From contig GG745355.1 in the NCBI GenBank assembly GCA_000151295.1, positions 489,962-553,961 of the forward strand: 64,000 nucleotides of DNA, in the 5' to 3' direction. The translations under genes were made by a program, and so were the position numbers. Origin of the DNA: Allomyces macrogynus ATCC 38327 (Eukaryota; Blastocladiomycota; Blastocladiomycetes; Blastocladiales; Blastocladiaceae). The notes under the pieces were generated by a model. That model ran no database searches. It was not told where the DNA came from and saw nothing but the letters and a program-made list of their open reading frames with translations. Below, in pieces: positions 34,475 through 45,642 of the stretch. Every line of letters starts with the position of its first letter. The first letter of the stretch is position 1.

Positions 34475-35700
34475 ATGTACTCGCTCGCTCGCCCCCTCAC
34501 CGCCGTCGCCGCGCGCTCGGTACGGTTCAGAGTGCCGTGATGCGTGGAAGGTTTGGGGATGGGCACGCTGCGCAGGTGGTGGGACGCGCGCCATGTTTAC
34601 GATGGCGTCGTTCTTGGCTCTCTGCAGCACCACGCCGTGGCATGCCGTGCCGCTCCTTCCCTGCCCGTCTATCCGCGAACCATCGCAACCAGCCGCTAAC
34701 CCGTCTCTCCGCACCCACCCAGGCCGCCCGCACCTTCGCCTCGGCCGCCGGCACGACCCTCGTCGTCGTCGAGCACAAGAACGGCGCCGTCCTGCCCGCG
34801 ACCCTGCACGCCATCACCGCTGCTAAGCAGCTCGGCGGGTCGATCACCGCCGTGATCCCCGCGGCCGACGCTGCGTCGGCGGCGCCCGTCGTCGAGGCCC
34901 TGCAGCAGCACGCGCCGTCGGCCATTCTCGTCGCGACGCACGCGGCGCTCGCCAAGCCCGCCGTCGCCGAGATTGTCGCCCCCTTGGTCGCCAAGGCGGC
35001 CGAAACCTCGGGCGCGACGCACATTGTTGCCGCGCACTCGAGCTGGGGCAAGAACGTGCTCCCGCGCGTCGCTGCGCTGCTCGACGTGTCGGCCGTCTCG
35101 GACGCGGTCGCGATCCTCGCTGAGGATACCTTCACGCGCCCGATTTTCGCGGGGAACGCGCTGGCTACGGTCAAGGCCACCGATAAGGTCAAGGTCGTGA
35201 CCGTGCGCCCGACGGCTTTCGAGCCGTCGGCCGCCACGGGTTCCGCCGCTGGCGCGCCCGTTTCCGAGATCTCGGCCGACGCGACGACCGCGACCGAGTT
35301 TGTCAAGGAAGACATTGTCAAGTCCGACCGGCCGGAACTCGACGCGGCCAAGATCGTGGTTGCCGGTGGCCGCGCGCTCAAGTCGGCCGAGAACTTCCAG
35401 ATTCTCTACGACTTGGCCGATAAGCTCGGTAACGCCGCGGTCGGCGCATCGCGTGCGGCCGTCGATGCGGGTTACGCTGACAACTCGCTGCAGATCGGCC
35501 AGACGGGGAAGGTGATTGCGCCGCAGCTCTACATTGGTGCGGGCATCTCGGGCGCGATTCAGCATTTGGCCGGCATGAAGGATTCCAAGGTGATTGTCGC
35601 CATCAACAAGGACCCGGAGGCGCCGATTTTCGCGGTCGCGGATTACGGGCTCGAGGCCGATCTGTTCGAGGCGGTGCCGGAGATGACGCAGAAGCTGTAA
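34475..35700 (+). CDS. ETFA: Electron transfer flavoprotein alpha subunit, mitochondrial
   Basis: Two exons: 34475-34519 and 34723-35700. The intron is 203 nt and the phases agree, giving 340 aa. Exon 1 encodes only the presequence start (MYSLARPLTAVAARS). The mature protein begins near TTLVVVEHKNGAVLPATLHA, followed by the N-terminal domain. The C-terminal FAD-binding domain shows KIVVAGGRALKSAENFQILY, then GASRAAVDAGYADNSLQIGQTGK, VIAPQLYIGAGISGAIQHLAGM, VIVAINKDPEAPIFAVADYG. With ETF beta it carries electrons from acyl-CoA dehydrogenases in the matrix to ETF-ubiquinone oxidoreductase. An open frame runs upstream through the intron to 34180, but only the short spliced exon gives a sensible presequence. 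Confidence 0.95.
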
Positions 35701-36425
35701 GATCGCAGAGCGTCGGGCGAGGAGGAGGATTCGGTGTTGTTTTGTTGTAGCTCGCGCTGCGGGATGTCGTCGTGGTGTGGTACGGCTCGCTCGGTCCGTG
35801 GGCGGGCATGTTTGCTCGTGATGCATGCGGATCGGCGCGCCCGTCTGCCTGCCGTAGCGCTCGCGCTGATGTCTTTTCTTCTATACAGTCTACATAGTCG
35901 TTGCTGGATTGCTTTTTGCAGTCGGTGCGTCGAGAGCGAAACTCAGGCCGATGGTTGGCGACGATCATGGATTCTTGCGCAAGTGCGCAAGTGTGGAAAA
36001 GTCATGGCTCACTGTGCACAAAACGCTGGCCCTCCGACCAACGTCAGCTGTCATCCTGTTCTTTCCAACAACCACCGTCCCCGTCGCCAAAAGCATCAGC
36101 GTGGCCTTGACCAAGGCTGCCACTGCTCGCAACACTTACGCGCGAGCACGACTGCAACTGTCGCCAGCATCGAGCGGGACCCGACCAAGGCACAGCATCA
36201 GGCGAGCGCCACCTCCAACACGCACCGACTCCACGGCTCCCCTCGCACCGAGATTGTTCGAGAACAACCAAATTACGCCCACTTCGATTCCTGTGACACC
36301 CAAGGCAGCGCACTCGTTCCTTTCGCCCGTATCCATCTGATTTCGGCTCTGCTCGCCGAACCGACCTCGGCACGGCACTTTTCCCCGTCCCACGTCCCGC
36401 CGCTCATTTCAAGCGATATTCCGCC
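35701..36425. other. Intergenic region, no gene seen
   Basis: Lies between ETF alpha and the membrane-protein gene, both on the plus strand. No domain, RNA gene or repeat recognised. Confidence 0.5.
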
Positions 36426-37710
36426 ATGCCGGACGCCGACGATACCTCGTCGGGCCTGTCGACGACTGTGATCATCGTCATTGTCGCTGTGGCCGTCGTT
36501 GTTGTGGTTGGGGTACGATCCTGCCCTGCTTTCCTCCATCATCCTGGTGGACACCCATCGCTGACCTCTTCTCTGACCATAGATCACCACGCTCGTCTGC
36601 ATTCTTCGTCGGAGACGCCGTCTGCAGCGCGCCGGCCCGACCAAGGACGACCACGAATCGGCCACTCACCCAGCAGCATCCCTCACGCACCTCGGCACGG
36701 CCAACGCCTCGCAGTCCAACCTGCACCTTGTCACGCATGACCACGCCGCCGCGCCTCCTCCTGTCCACGACGACCCGACTTCCCCCGCCGCCGCGGCGCC
36801 ACCCGCTGAACCCGCCAACGACGACGACGACGACCGGTCCTCGACTCACACCGAATCCGCGTCCGACCTCGACCCGCGGCGCATCACCGCGTGGTCCGTG
36901 CCGCTCTCCGACCTCGACGTGCTCGCGACCCACGGGTACTCGGCGGCCACTCTCACCACAGCGCTCGCGCAACACGCGCAGCGCAGTAAATCGCTCGGGA
37001 AAATGCTCGTGCGGCACGCCACGCGCCGCGGTCAGCTCGAGTCCGTCACAGCTGCGGCCGTGCGGGACGTCGCCGCACTCCTCCCAACCGCCACGGCGCG
37101 CCGGCGACTCCGGACCGCATGGACGGCCGCGGAACTCGCGGCTTACCTCGGCGGCCGAATCGCGCTGCGCGTGGTCACGACGCTCAAGGACCAGTCGCCC
37201 GTGACAAAGCCGCGCCCCGGGTCGGGCGGCGGGTTCGACGACGTGCCCGCGGGCGCGGCGTCGATTGCGCGCGCCGACTTGCTCGTGTTCCACCGCGCGA
37301 CGGCCGAGTCGGAATCGGGGGGAGTACTGCCGGACCGGTGGGCCGAGGTGCTCGACCCGCTGCACGCGGCGGTTCTCGCGGACTTGGATGGATTGGGGGT
37401 GCCGGTGAAGCCCTCGGCGGAAACGGCAGTGCGCGCGTTGGCGGTGCATGCGGTGTATGTGCACTTGGTACATACGGTCGTGAACCGGCAGTGGGAACTG
37501 CGGTTTGGAACGCCGGGGGAGATGTTTGATACGCGCCGGATGGTGCGGGAAGCGAGGTTGGTGAGTGACGAGAGTGGGAGTGAGGTGAGCGCCGGGACGG
37601 ACCGGCTGCGGGTCGCGTTTGCGGTTGCGCCGGGGATCGACGAGCCGTGGGGGAGCACGGGAGAGGCGTTGGTCAAGATGCATGTCGTGTGTTATGACGA
37701 GGTGGTGTAG
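36426..37710 (+). CDS. Single-pass membrane protein of unknown function
   Basis: Two exons: 36426-36512 and 36583-37710. The intron is 70 nt, phase 0 on both sides; 404 aa. The first 13 residues (MPDADDTSSGLST) are acidic and polar. A strong transmembrane helix (about residues 14-36) is built across the splice (TVIIVIVAVAVVVVVG, then IITTLVCIL). It is followed by a basic stop-transfer cluster RRRRRLQR. By the positive-inside rule the short N-terminus faces outside or the lumen and the C-terminus faces the cytosol. A disordered acidic linker (about 60-120) leads into an Ala-rich helical domain of roughly 280 residues (SDLDVLATHGYSAATLTTAL, then LGKMLVRHATRRGQ) that I do not recognise. Confidence 0.75.
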
Positions 37711-37978
37711 TGTCGCGAGTGGTGGAGAGCGATTGTTGTGTGGTTGCGTGTTTGTACAGCTCATTGCTCGTTCGGTGCCCGATTTGGTTCCCCAGTTCCC
37801 CGAGTCTTTTTGTGCCCTCTTCTCTCTCTCTCTCGCTCCTCGATCATTTTTGCGTAGTACATCAATCATATACCAGTGCCCTTTACACCAAATGGTTCGA
37901 CGCGTCAGTCTCGTCCTGTCCTCGTCCCCTCCCCCCTCCGTCCGAACCGCGCCAGTGCCCATCGTGCCTCCTCCACCT

Positions 37979-39602
37979 CTACTTCCTCAGCGTCGGCACG
38001 ACACTCGGCGGCTTATTCAACGATGGCACGTTACTCGGCGATTTCGCGAGCGTCGGCACCGCGAGCGCCGCCGACTTGTTGGCGACAAACGCCTGCTTCG
38101 CGCCCTCCTTGAGCACTTCGCGCCCGAGTTCCGACTGCGCGACGTCGCGAATTGCCTCGGTGCGGACCGACCGCATCGACATGCCTTTCGACCGGTAGTA
38201 CGAGGTCACTTCCTTGAGCACCCACAGACCCGCGATGGCTTCGAGCACGAGACAAGCCGCGGAAATCAGACAAAAGACGCCCGAGACGGCATTCGTGCCA
38301 AACATTTCCATGGCCACGATCATCCCGGCGCCGCCCCATCCGGGCATCCCGATCGCGAGCACGACCATCGCGCCGAGGTGGAACGCAAAGCTATGTAGCG
38401 GGACGCGCGAGTCAGTCGGGATCGCCGTGGCGGTAGGGTGGAGAACGTCGCGGACGTACTTGAAAAAGAAGAAAAAGAAGCGCAACGATTTGTCGTCGCG
38501 CACGCCGTCGTAGAGCTGTTTGTACCAGAAAACTCCACGACACGGGAATTCCAATCGACATGATCAGGAAGGACATGCCGAAATTGCGACCCGCCGTTAG
38601 AGCCCTTTGTCACGAGTGTCGGGAACCCCGGGGGGCTCCAGTACCAGAATTCGGGGGAAGGGGGGGGGGGGGGGGAGGGGTCAATGCAATGCACGGTGGA
38701 GAAGGTCGAGACGGGTGCGCGAAAGACAGTACCAGTTGAAAAAGTAGGTCCAGACGCAAAACAGCCACAGAAAATAGGCGCGCTTGACTACGTGCCGGAA
38801 GTCGAGTATTAGCGTGGATCTCGCAGTCAGCGCTCGTTCTATAACAACGTACCCAGCGGCTTCCCGCCGTCCGGAATCTCCTTGTCGATATCGTGGTAGA
38901 CGAGCGGGCGGAATTCGGGAAGNNNNNNNNNNNNNNNNNNNNNNNNNNNNNNNNNNNNNNNNNNNNNNNNNNNNNNNNNNNNNNNNNNNNNNNNNNNNNN
39001 NNNNNNNNNNNNNNNNNNNNNNTCATTGCTCTCCACCCATTAAATGCTCCCCCGAAATCGGCCACGTCGTATACGAGCTGAGAGTCAATTACCATAAAGG
39101 GTATTGCTCATCCACCACCCACTTTTTCAACCATAGTCCTCATCGGTTGCACGCACTTCCGGGACCTCATTAAGTCTACCCTAGTGGCTCGGCCCGAGTC
39201 CTGTCGAGTCCGTTGGTTGTCGGCCCCATTAAGCGTGCGGTCCTTGTCAAAGGTAATATCGCTCACATTTAGTTCCCGCCCATCGGATTCTTCAACGTCA
39301 TCATTGGCAAAGTTGGTTCCCGCAGTCAAGTTGGCCGAGCCCCTCTAGTCGGGCGGCCCAGCGACGAAGATCATAAAAGGAGGGGGGGGGGGGGGGGGCG
39401 GAGAAGGGGCCGGGAGTGAGAGGGAAAGTACCTCGGCGGGGGCTTCCGTCGATGCGCCGCCCCACGGGATCGTGTTCTCGACAGCTTGGCCGTAGCCCTA
39501 CGTGGAGTAGGCGGAATTGGGTCGTGAAATGAAGGATCCGATTGGCGACGGAACATGGCAAAGGGCGATACGAACGGTGCCGAATGGGTTCTGCAGAGCC
39601 AT
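37979..39602 (-). CDS. SCAMP: Secretory carrier-associated membrane protein (SCAMP), interrupted by assembly gap
   Basis: Visible minus-strand exons: 39602-39576 (MALQNPFGT, with an NPF motif), 39497-39432, 39344 towards the gap, then after the gap about 38922-38853, 38787-38733 and 38635-37979. The tetraspan core is clear: FRPLVYHDIDKEIP before the first helix, KRAYFLWLFCVWTYFFNW, then WYKQLYDGVRDDKSLRFFFF, LAIGMPGWGGAGMIVAMEMF and the last helix ending ITSYYRSKG-like (TSYYRSKGMSM). SCAMPs recycle in Golgi and endosome membranes, and NPF motifs bind EH-domain proteins. In the last exon two one-base frame changes are needed, near 38590 (between KGSNGG and FGMSFLIMSIG) and near 38531 (between PVSWSF and WYKQ). 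These probably reflect errors beside the gap. Part of the N-terminal cytosolic region lies in the N run. Confidence 0.82.
38923..39022. other. Assembly gap (100 N)
   Basis: A run of exactly 100 N, a conventional placeholder of unknown true length, inside the SCAMP gene. Confidence 1.
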
Positions 39603-40056
39603 GATCGTGATGCGCTGGATGCGGTCGCACAAGCAGGTGGAATCGGCCCGGTTGCACGGGGATCGGCCGGCCGTGTGGTTTACGGTTGCTGGATTCGATT
39701 CAAGATGGCCGATCGCTTCGAGCTGGGCCACGATCGGATGTGCGCAAGGGCCGAAAAGCACAGAGTCGGGTCGATTGAGCCGGGTGGAAAGTGCTGGTGG
39801 GCGTCAGGTGAGCTGGTTGCGGGCAGAGAGATGCAGGTAGCTTGCAGCAGCGCTGGAAGTGATGAATGAAAATGCTGGCGAAGCAAGCCCGAAGCGAGCC
39901 AAGATCAGGAGCAATAAAGCTGAATTACAATGAGCATGTGAGCGCGTTTTGGCGGTGGAGCAAAGTCGCTCCACTTTGGCGATCCTCGGCTGCAAACCAA
40001 CGACGCGAGCGACGAAGGAACCAGCAGCACCATCAACTAACGGCAAACGACATGTC
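39603..40056. promoter_or_regulatory. Divergent promoter region between SCAMP and CatSper-like genes
   Basis: The 454-bp interval separates the start codons of two divergent genes. No other gene seen. Confidence 0.5.
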
Positions 40057-42611
40057 ATGATGGCCAATTCTAAGCAGCCCGACCTAGCTGCCGCCCTGCA
40101 AGCGCGCTCCGGCGGCCCACGACCCAACCACTCAATCCTGCGGTCCTCGCTCGAAGTCGAGCTCACCTACCCGGCCTTTCGCCTGGTATGGCCCACGCAC
40201 CACAAGAATACCGTCCACCAGCTCCTCGGAGCTGATTATTATTCGGCATCCCATGTCGTCTAGCCGGGCGTCTTTGACCGCAAATTCGAGTCCAACTTCC
40301 TCTACACGAATGCCGACTCGTCGGCGCCGCGGCACTTCCACCGCGTCTTCTACCAACACTCGGGGTTCCCGACCAACCGCAAGTACTCACTGATTGGCGA
40401 CAAGTTGGCGTCGGTCGCGGCGCGATACCCGCTGGCCGGTTTGGCTGGCGGGAGCGAGGAGGAGGCCCGAAGTGACGGTGGAGTGGACGACCCGGAGGTG
40501 GGCGGGAACGTCGGCACGAGTCCGTCGCACCCGGCGGGTAGGAAGAAGGGGGTCTCGGACCTGATGCTCATTGGGATGGGCGGGATTGGTGGTCGGAACG
40601 TGCCTGTCGACGATGGCGATAATACGTACGTGCTGTTGACTGTCGTTGTGTGAGTGGCATGCACGAGAGCTGACGAAAACAACTGGTGGACGTGGACCAG
40701 GGATTCGTACTCGATGGTGCGCCGCATTATTTTCGGCAACGCACGAAAAATGGTCCGTTGTCACCGCTTTCCGCTCCCGGAGCTTGTTGACGATCACTGA
40801 CCCACCGACGATTTATGTAGAACGTGTCGCGATTGGAGCGCAAGGACATCAATTTTTCGACGATCGTCGACATTGACGACGAAGCGTTTGAGAGCTACGT
40901 GACCGACGATCTCGCGGGGCGACTCGGCGAAGGCGACTTTTTCCGGCTCATCATGCTCATGGTCATCATTTTCAACTCGATCATGATCTCGCTGCAGACC
41001 AACACGTTTCTTGTGCGTTTGCCGCCGCCCATGCCATCACTTCGGCACCCGTGACGATTGCTCACGACGGTAATCTGCCCATTTTGACAGCGACAACGGT
41101 ACTCGGGCGTGTTCGCGGCCATGGACTCGATCTTCCTGTCAATCTTCATCATGGAAGTGCTCTTCAAGTGGTACTATGCGTTTGTGACGTTTTGGAAGTC
41201 GCCATGGAACTGGCTCGACCTCGGCTTGATTGTCGTCGCGCTGCTTGGCCCATGTATGTCGAACTCGACTTTCTCCATCCGCGGGTGGCCGGAACTGACT
41301 ACGGCACCGGGGGCTAGTGATCACGTTCTCGTCGTCGTCGCGTATCCTCAAGATGCTCCGCATGATTCGTGCATTCCGCAGTCTGCGCGGGGTCAGCGCG
41401 CTCGCCGGCATGTACACGGTGCTGCAGACCGTGTTCCAGAGTATACCGGGTGCGTTAGCTTTCCGCCGTTGCTTCAGATTTGAAGTGCAATCACTCACCC
41501 TGGTTGCCGGCGATGCCGCAGATATGCTCAACATCACGCTGCTGCTGCTGATTGTCATGTTCATCTTTGCCGTGGTTGGTGTGACGCTCTTCTCTTCGAG
41601 CTACCCTGAACGGTTTGGCGATCTCGGCACGGGTACGGGCGCGCCTCCAGGATTTCGAGCTGGCGATTCGCGACTGACCGAACGGATACATTGCGCGTAG
41701 CCATGATGATGCTGTTTATTCTCGTCTGCCAGGACGGGTGGGTCGGGCTGTTCAACACGATGGAGGTGCGCTGCGATTGCTTCTCTGCGGAAGCCTGTAC
41801 CGGTACGCTAACGTTATGTCACGCACGCGACCTTAAGTCCCGCGGCCTCTTCGGCATCGCGTCCATCTACTGCGTCATCTTCATCACACTCGGCGGGTTC
41901 ATTTTCCTGAACCTGATCACGGCCGTCGTCGTCAACAACCTGGTGCGCTTTCCTTCCCCCCCCCCCCCCTCCCCCCTCCCGATCCACTCGACACTTTCAT
42001 CTAACTCCTCTCCGCGCGCAACACGTCACAGGAAACGACCTACGACAACATCAAGAAACAAATGCGCCGCAAGTACCGGCAACTCAAGTCGGCCGTGGGC
42101 GGGTCCGGCACGAGTGGGTCCGGCACGCAGCGCCCGCTCGCGACCGTTGCCGAGGGCGACGCGTCCGTCTACCTCGGCCAGATCCCGTACGAGTTGCCGG
42201 AATTCGACCGGATCACCGAGTCGAAGCTCGAGAAGTACTACCTGCTGCTCATGGTAATCGAGGAGAACCTCAAGGAGTACGTGCAGATCAAGCAGTCGTT
42301 GAACGAGGTACGGTGCTGCACGTGCGGGGTCGTGGAGAGACGCAGGGGAATACTGACGGCCGTGGAGGGACGGGTGGACAGATATTGCGCGAGATCAAAG
42401 ATATCAACGCGGACCGCGACGACGGCGACGAGGATCTGGATGCAGATATGGAGGAGGACGAGGAGGAGCCGGATATGGTGCGTGCGTTTGGCTGGGCTTG
42501 CTGAGTGTGGTGTGATTGCGTACTCACGATTTTGTTTGCCGTTTCCGTCGCTAGAATGCGGGAGATGCTTTGACTCGACTCATCAACCTGCAAAACTCGC
42601 GCAACGGTTAA
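40057..42611 (+). CDS. CATSPER: CatSper-like voltage-gated cation channel subunit
   Basis: Eleven exons: 40057-40185, 40264-40629, 40821-41012, 41091-41253, 41318-41449, 41522-41632, 41701-41765, 41838-41942, 42032-42307, 42382-42477 and 42555-42611. Every phase agrees; 563 aa. One six-helix domain: S1 FFRLIMLMVIIFNSIMISL, S2 MDSIFLSIFIMEVLFKWYY, S3 NWLDLGLIVVALLG, S4 RILKMLRMIRAFRSLRG with regularly spaced Arg/Lys, S5 ITLLLLIVMFIFAVVGVTLF, pore loop MLFILVCQDGWVGLF, S6 VIFITLGGFIFLNLITAVVV. The C-terminus is coiled-coil and very acidic. A single domain with an xQDGW pore is the CatSper pattern. CatSpers form a heterotetrameric Ca2+ channel in sperm flagella. Here it would serve flagellated gametes or zoospores. 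The pore has Cys where CatSpers normally have Thr/Ser. Confidence 0.9.
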
Positions 42612-43117
42612 GATTTTTGGCAATGCACGATCGCGTTTTCGTTGGAACGATGGTGGATTGGTCAGGATGCAGCCAGGATGGTTGACATGGGAGCATTACA
42701 GGGAGCAGTAAGCACGGAGCCTGACAGAGGGCTCAACTTCGTCAAGAAATGGTCGAAACCGCGACATGGCAATGGTCGTGATTCGTGGACTGACGGTCTG
42801 GAGCGGTCTGGGCACGATGCAGCACGACATGTGTGCTTTTGCTCCGTATCCTTGGAAACACACGTAAACAGCCTCGTCGGCCTTGATCGCGCGTGATTCG
42901 GTGGGGGGAGGAGGGGGAACATTTGCAGAACGCGGCGAGGTCTCGTGTCAAAACATTTGGAGCTACGAGGCGAAACTCGAAGGTGTGGAGAAGTGGATGC
43001 TCTGTCAGTTCATGTGAGATAGAATCCACAAGCTGTCACATTCGTGTCTCTCCTTTACTACCACCTCTCCAAACCTACCACCCTCTGCAGCATCACTTGC
43101 TGCAACTTGGACCAACG
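42612..43117. other. Intergenic region
   Basis: No gene supported. Short frames on both strands lack recognisable content. Confidence 0.5.
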
Positions 43118-44825
43118 ATGTCGCTCGCTCAACTGCCCGACCTGGTCCTGGCTGCGCTGGTTTCGTTCCTCGACCTCCAGATCATGGCGCGACCGCAGGC
43201 GACGTGCCGCGCGATCCACAAGCGCTCGTCACCTGCACAGGACATCGTCCACTTCCGTTGCGCTGTTGCGCTCGCCGAAGCGCGCACGGTCTTCACGTTC
43301 CTTCACCGCCCGGATTTTCCACCGCGCTTTTCAAAGCTGATTCGCAATGGGTTGCAAAAAGTTGTGCTCGACATGGCGATTGACGCGACTGACCCGGGCC
43401 TCGTTGCGCGAATGCTACCACAGTTCCTTCAGCGTTCCCCTATCTACCCTGACGAGCGGTACCGCCTGCTCCACCGTGTTATGTTTGCGCCATGCGGTCC
43501 TGGTCGCAACCGCGTGGTGTCACTTGTAGAGTGTACCAGTGGGGCCCAAACATTGGCACCAGTGCATACATGTCAGTCTCGTTGGCATGCTGCGTGAGTC
43601 GTTGCCAGGACAACTAGGAGTGACGGCGTCTTCGGCCATTTCCCCCATTGAACGCTCTGGTCTTGAATTCCGTGTGCGAGAGTATGGACGCTCCCGCTGC
43701 CCGGCTCGCATCGGCAGTGTGGGCGCAAGGACATGAAAAGGCCGAGCTTTGTGAATGAGTTGACGAGCTGATGGTCCGGGCTGGTCGACTTTGCATGTGT
43801 CGACGCTCTGGCCATTTGGCTTGCTCGTCATCCACCGTTCCTGGCATCCGTTGCGCCATCATGAAGCCTTGGTGGTAGGTGATGATCGACTGGGGTGTGC
43901 TCTGCCGTACTCGCCCCAACGTGGCCGCCTTTGAACTGCTGCGCGATCATGCCCAGACGCACGAGTTTCTGCCCCGTATATCTGCTTTGCTGATGTGCAT
44001 GATCGCGGCAGCACGTGGAGACGCCAATGAGATCCTGCGCTTGATTAGTGCAGATGCGGTATTGCTCTCTGGTTCAAAAGGGGTGTGTTACTTCCCTTCA
44101 TCATGGCCATGTACGGCCATGTTGAGTGTACCAAGAAGCTCGCAACTTGGTTCATCAACTTTCCTCGAAAGACGACGTGGTAATGGGCATGTTGTACGGC
44201 GGTGAGGCTGCTGCAAGACGCTGTGCTACTCCGATTCCTCATCACCAAGCGGCCTGTCAATCCAGTGCACAAGGAGGGATATGAGCGTCTGGTCTATTGT
44301 GAGAGTTCGGCGGCAACCATGACACATACTCTGTTGCTTGTCGACCAACTCGATATCGAAGGTGACCTCTTTGATTGCGCCCTGAATCACGCGAGACTGG
44401 GTTGTAGGAGCGAAGCCGAACTCAAGCAGCATGTGGTGCCAATGCTTGAGTTATATCTCGCGAATTGTAGGACTGACTCAGAGTGGCAATGGCGATTGGC
44501 CACTGAAGGACATGCTCATGACCTCAATTCATGGTTTGGAGCAGTCCTTTATGGTTGCCCAAGTCCTGCGTTTTTTCATGTGCTGCTCTTTTGCACTGCA
44601 TTGTCGCGCGCGTCGTTTGGTCAAAAAACACTTGCCGCAGCTGCAGGAATGTCACAGTGTGGACATGGCGCTGACTGGGATCGAGTTAGGCCTGGGGGAT
44701 GGGGGTTTGCTTCGACTTCAACAGTGGCAAATATACTTGTTCTGTCGTGTGCTTCACACTGGAGTTGCTGCCTCCTGCCTCCCAAAATGACTCTCGTCCC
44801 TACGCAGCGTTCCGTTGCCTGCTAG
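43118..44825 (+). pseudogene. F-box/helical-repeat family copy with several frame breaks
   Basis: The first frame (43118-43597) begins with an F-box-like segment, SLAQLPDLVLAALVSFLDLQ, and helical pairs (DIVHFRCAVALAEARTVFTFL, then LDMAIDATDPGLVARMLPQF). It parallels the pseudogene at 20.95-22.63 kb over its whole length. At about 43530 the homologous continuation (GPKHWHQCIHVSLVGMLRES) moves to another frame. Later pieces at 43879-44205 (FELLRDHAQTHEFLPRISAL) and 44202-44825 (LLRFLITKRPVNPVHKEGYE) are again offset, with in-frame stops between. It is the best-preserved copy but still appears broken unless unusual introns exist. Intact members would be substrate receptors of SCF-type ubiquitin ligases. 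Confidence 0.55.
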
Positions 44826-45640
44826 GCGAGCAAGGTCAGACTGACTGGGCAAAAGCACCACGCGCACGTCCAAAGGGGCCACAATCGCGTCTGCGTCGTT
44901 GTGGGCCTCCCTTGGCGTGTGCACCCGCTCTTATGGCTCGGTCTGCCTTACCCGCTTACTAAGACAGGTGGACAAAGAAACCGACAGAAACAGCACAAAA
45001 GCTCACAAAACCGACAAAAGGTCACAAAGCACAAAGAAAACCAAGGAAGATCGCGCGAGGCGCAAAACAGAAAACGGTGGAGTCGGAAGCCACAGGGGAC
45101 GAGGCGAATCACACTTTGATCAGTCCCAGAAACCGGAAACTGCGTGAGAACCAAGGGCGACCATGTCACCGCCACGAAGGGTGGTGGAGAGACGCTTCTC
45201 AGCGACCAACACGTTGCCCCCATGGACAACTCGAAGGGTCACGTTGCTGATTGGCAAATGACAGCGACGGTTCGGTTTGGGCCCCTTGCGCACGACGCGG
45301 ATGTGTTGGACCGTTCGTGGAGCTTGGCCCTGTGATTGGCGGTCGCTGCTGAGAATCCACGTCCAGCCCATCGTTTTAACTCTGGATCCACTCTTCCTAT
45401 GACGGCTCACATCCCGGTGACTGACGAGCGGGCAGGGCATGGTTCGTTGCGTTCAAGAAAACGTTGGCACAGTGAAAGAAACGTTGGCACAGTTTTCGGG
45501 GTTATCCCTATGGTGGTGGCAAAGAATCGTTATGATCGCATTTATGACGTTTTCTTCGTGACCCACGGAGCCAGTGGCCAGGACCTCGCGTAATCCAATC
45601 GTTTGAATCCCGTCTCATCCAAGCAACTTACTGAGAAGCA
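44826..45640. other. Intergenic region with Lys-rich frame, no gene seen
   Basis: An A/G-rich stretch at 44970-45080 makes Lys/Thr/Arg-rich open frames but shows no family resemblance. Confidence 0.45.
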
Positions 45641-45642
45641 GA

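Noticed and set aside
34180..34722. Upstream extension of the ETF alpha frame (506 codons in total)
   Set aside because: The extension is Arg/His-rich and runs through a GT-AG intron. The spliced 15-codon exon gives a normal mitochondrial presequence and family length.
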